6,279 nt of DNA from CAYRIF01 sp964424205. GTDB lineage: Bacteria > Bacteroidota > Bacteroidia > Cytophagales > Cyclobacteriaceae. The stretch spans positions 1-6,279 of the forward strand of contig CAYRIF010000226.1 of the NCBI GenBank assembly GCA_964424205.1, given 5' to 3'. The translations under genes and the position numbers were made by a program. Below, piece after piece: positions 4,790 through 6,279 of the stretch. Positions within the stretch are counted from its first letter, which is position 1. Each line of letters begins with the position of its first letter. The notes beneath the pieces were generated by a model. It was not told where the DNA came from. It saw only the letters and a list, made by a program, of their open reading frames with translations, and made no database searches.

Positions 4790-6279
4790 ATGGATACAGG
4801 AAAGTGTATTCCTACAACGATATTTTTGTTATTTCTCACACTTTGGGGATTTTCACAAAATGTAAAAAATAACAGCGCTATATTTGAAATTAAGGGGCAG
4901 GTTCTAGATATAAAGACAAATCAACCACTAGAATATGCCACCATTGCTATTTATAAACAACAAGACTCATCATTGGTGACAGGAGTGGTTTCCAATAAAA
5001 TGGGGAGGTTTAAAATCAATACCAAGCTGGGAAGAATTTATTTGAAAATAGATTTTATTGGCTATTTGCCCAAAGTACTTGGCGGTATTATACTTAACAA
5101 AGAGCATCCAATTATTGACTTAGAAAAGATTCTTTTAAAAGTAGATGTAAAGACAATGGAGGCTGTAGAAGTGACTGGAGAGCGAAGCAGGATGGAGCTG
5201 CTTTTAGATAAGAAGGTATTTCATGTGGGAAAGGATATTGCAAATGTAGGAGGCTCGGCTGCTGATATTTTGGATCATGTACCATCGGTCAGTGTGGATC
5301 TGGATGGTAATATTACCCTCAGGGGCAACAGTAATGTAAAGGTATTGGTCGATGGAAAGCCTACTGCTTTGACAGGCATTAGCAGCTCCGAGGCGCTGCA
5401 ACAGTTTCCGGCTAATATTATTGAGAAAGTAGAAGTGATTACGAATCCTTCGGCAAGGTATGACGCGGATGGTACTGCTGGTATTATCAATATTATTCTA
5501 AAAAAAGAGAGAAAGTTGGGCTGGAATGGTGCGGTCAATCTGTCTGCTTCTGTGCCACCTAGTTACAATGCCTCGTTGAATGTGAATTACCGTAGAAAAA
5601 AAATAAATTGGTTTGGTAGCTATGCCTATCGATATAGTGATAGGGACGGAGCACTTTTGGTATATAGGGAAACAACAGTCAATAACGCATTGTCTAGTCT
5701 CGACCAAAATCACTTTTTGAATAGAATTAGAAAGGCTCACAGTGCAAGGTTTGGGGCTGAGTTTTTCCTCAACGACAATAATACCATTACTTCTTCGATC
5801 TCTTATGGGCAGCGAGGCGGTGATTTATACGTAGATATAGATTATACGGCGTATGATTTTAGCAATGTCCTTACGGCACGTAGCAATCGATTGCTAGAAG
5901 AATGTAATTATCATTTAAGCTTGGATTACAAATTAAATTATAGAAAGACATTTGCGCAAAAAGGCAAACTATTAAAAATCGATTTTAAATATGGGACTGG
6001 TGCGAAAAAGGAAGCTGCTGATATTACTGAGAGAGAACTTAACTTGGATGCTACATTTTCAGAAGAACAACCGCTCCTTCAGCAAACTATGAATGCAGAG
6101 AATCAGCAAGAATTGATTGTCCAAGTTGATTTTATTCAGCCATATAATACAACAGGGAAGTGGGAGGTAGGCTACAAAAGTGGCATTAAAAATTTGGGAA
6201 ATGATTATGAAATAAGGGAACAAAACAATGCAGCCCAATGGCAGTTACTTACAAATTTATCCAACGACTTTTCATATAA
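4790..6279 (+). CDS. Outer-membrane beta-barrel (TonB-type) protein, 3' end outside window
   Basis: The frame from ATG 4790 stays open to the window end: 496 residues of a protein that in this family is usually around 800. Seen: a signal peptide with hydrophobic core IFLLFLTLWGFS (11-22); a CarboxypepD_reg-like beta domain at about 33-110 with IKGQVLD and NQPLEYATI; a TonB plug-like domain at about 142-241 with LRGNSNVKVLVDGKP (177-191) and NPSARYDADGTAGIINI (219-235); then alternating strands rich in aromatic residues, as in the OMP_b-brl_3 barrel family. It is likely in the outer membrane; its substrate is unknown. These proteins often lack a recognisable TonB box, and none is clear here. 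It lies 93 nt after menE with its own possible promoter, so it is probably a separate unit. Family call secure, substrate not assignable. Confidence 0.92.
   Translation, partial: MDTGKCIPTTIFLLFLTLWGFSQNVKNNSAIFEIKGQVLDIKTNQPLEYATIAIYKQQDSSLVTGVVSNKMGRFKINTKLGRIYLKIDFIGYLPKVLGGIILNKEHPIIDLEKILLKVDVKTMEAVEVTGERSRMELLLDKKVFHVGKDIANVGGSAADILDHVPSVSVDLDGNITLRGNSNVKVLVDGKPTALTGISSSEALQQFPANIIEKVEVITNPSARYDADGTAGIINIILKKERKLGWNGAVNLSASVPPSYNASLNVNYRRKKINWFGSYAYRYSDRDGALLVYRETTVNNALSSLDQNHFLNRIRKAHSARFGAEFFLNDNNTITSSISYGQRGGDLYVDIDYTAYDFSNVLTARSNRLLEECNYHLSLDYKLNYRKTFAQKGKLLKIDFKYGTGAKKEAADITERELNLDATFSEEQPLLQQTMNAENQQELIVQVDFIQPYNTTGKWEVGYKSGIKNLGNDYEIREQNNAAQWQLLTNLSNDFSY

Noticed and set aside
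5204..5740. Reverse-strand frames over the outer-membrane gene
   Set aside because: The + strand holds a continuous plug and barrel coding sequence from 4790 to the window end.

Overview
The window looks like a chromosomal piece of a Bacteroidota bacterium (Cytophagia/Chitinophagia-like is my guess). It is AT-rich, its genes lack clear Shine-Dalgarno sites, the MenE is of the short Bacteroidota type, and the last gene is a SusC-like/TonB-type barrel protein with a CarboxypepD_reg-like N-terminal domain. The only promoter-like site I see fits the TAnnTTTG -7 element of this phylum.

Layout, all on the + strand: the 3' three quarters of menD (2-1288); a small orphan HicB-like gene (1301-1546); menB (1661-2485); a small TerB-like hypothetical gene (2495-2857); then one unbroken 582-codon frame (2948-4696). 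That frame begins as a REP-associated tyrosine transposase (RAYT, HUH/Y1 family) and ends as the acyl-CoA ligase MenE. After a 93-nt gap comes the 5' part of an outer-membrane beta-barrel gene (4790 to the window end, incomplete). The first five genes are tightly spaced and look like one menaquinone (vitamin K2) operon. MenD makes SEPHCHC, MenE activates o-succinylbenzoate to its CoA thioester, and MenB cyclises that to DHNA-CoA. menC, menA and menF are not in the window.

The striking feature is a family of REP-like hairpins that has invaded this operon. I count four A-type copies (A1-A4, three of them preceded by CTACCCCC), two full B-type copies (B1, B2) and one half copy (B3). A1/B1 lie at the 3' end of the HicB-like gene. 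A2 and A3 flank the RAYT, and A3, B2, B3 and A4 lie between the RAYT and MenE, where all are read in frame as a hydrophilic linker. MenE has no conventional start codon of its own in the linker, so as read here it can only be made as a RAYT-REP-MenE fusion, or from a start far inside the RAYT. An ATG overlapping the stop of the TerB-like gene (TGATG at 2855-2859) opens a 22-codon frame that dies inside A2. It may be the original menE start, cut off by the transposase insertion.

My main inference is that a RAYT/REP cassette landed in the 5' end of menE and was kept as an in-frame gene fusion, with the REP hairpins now acting as protein-coding linker.
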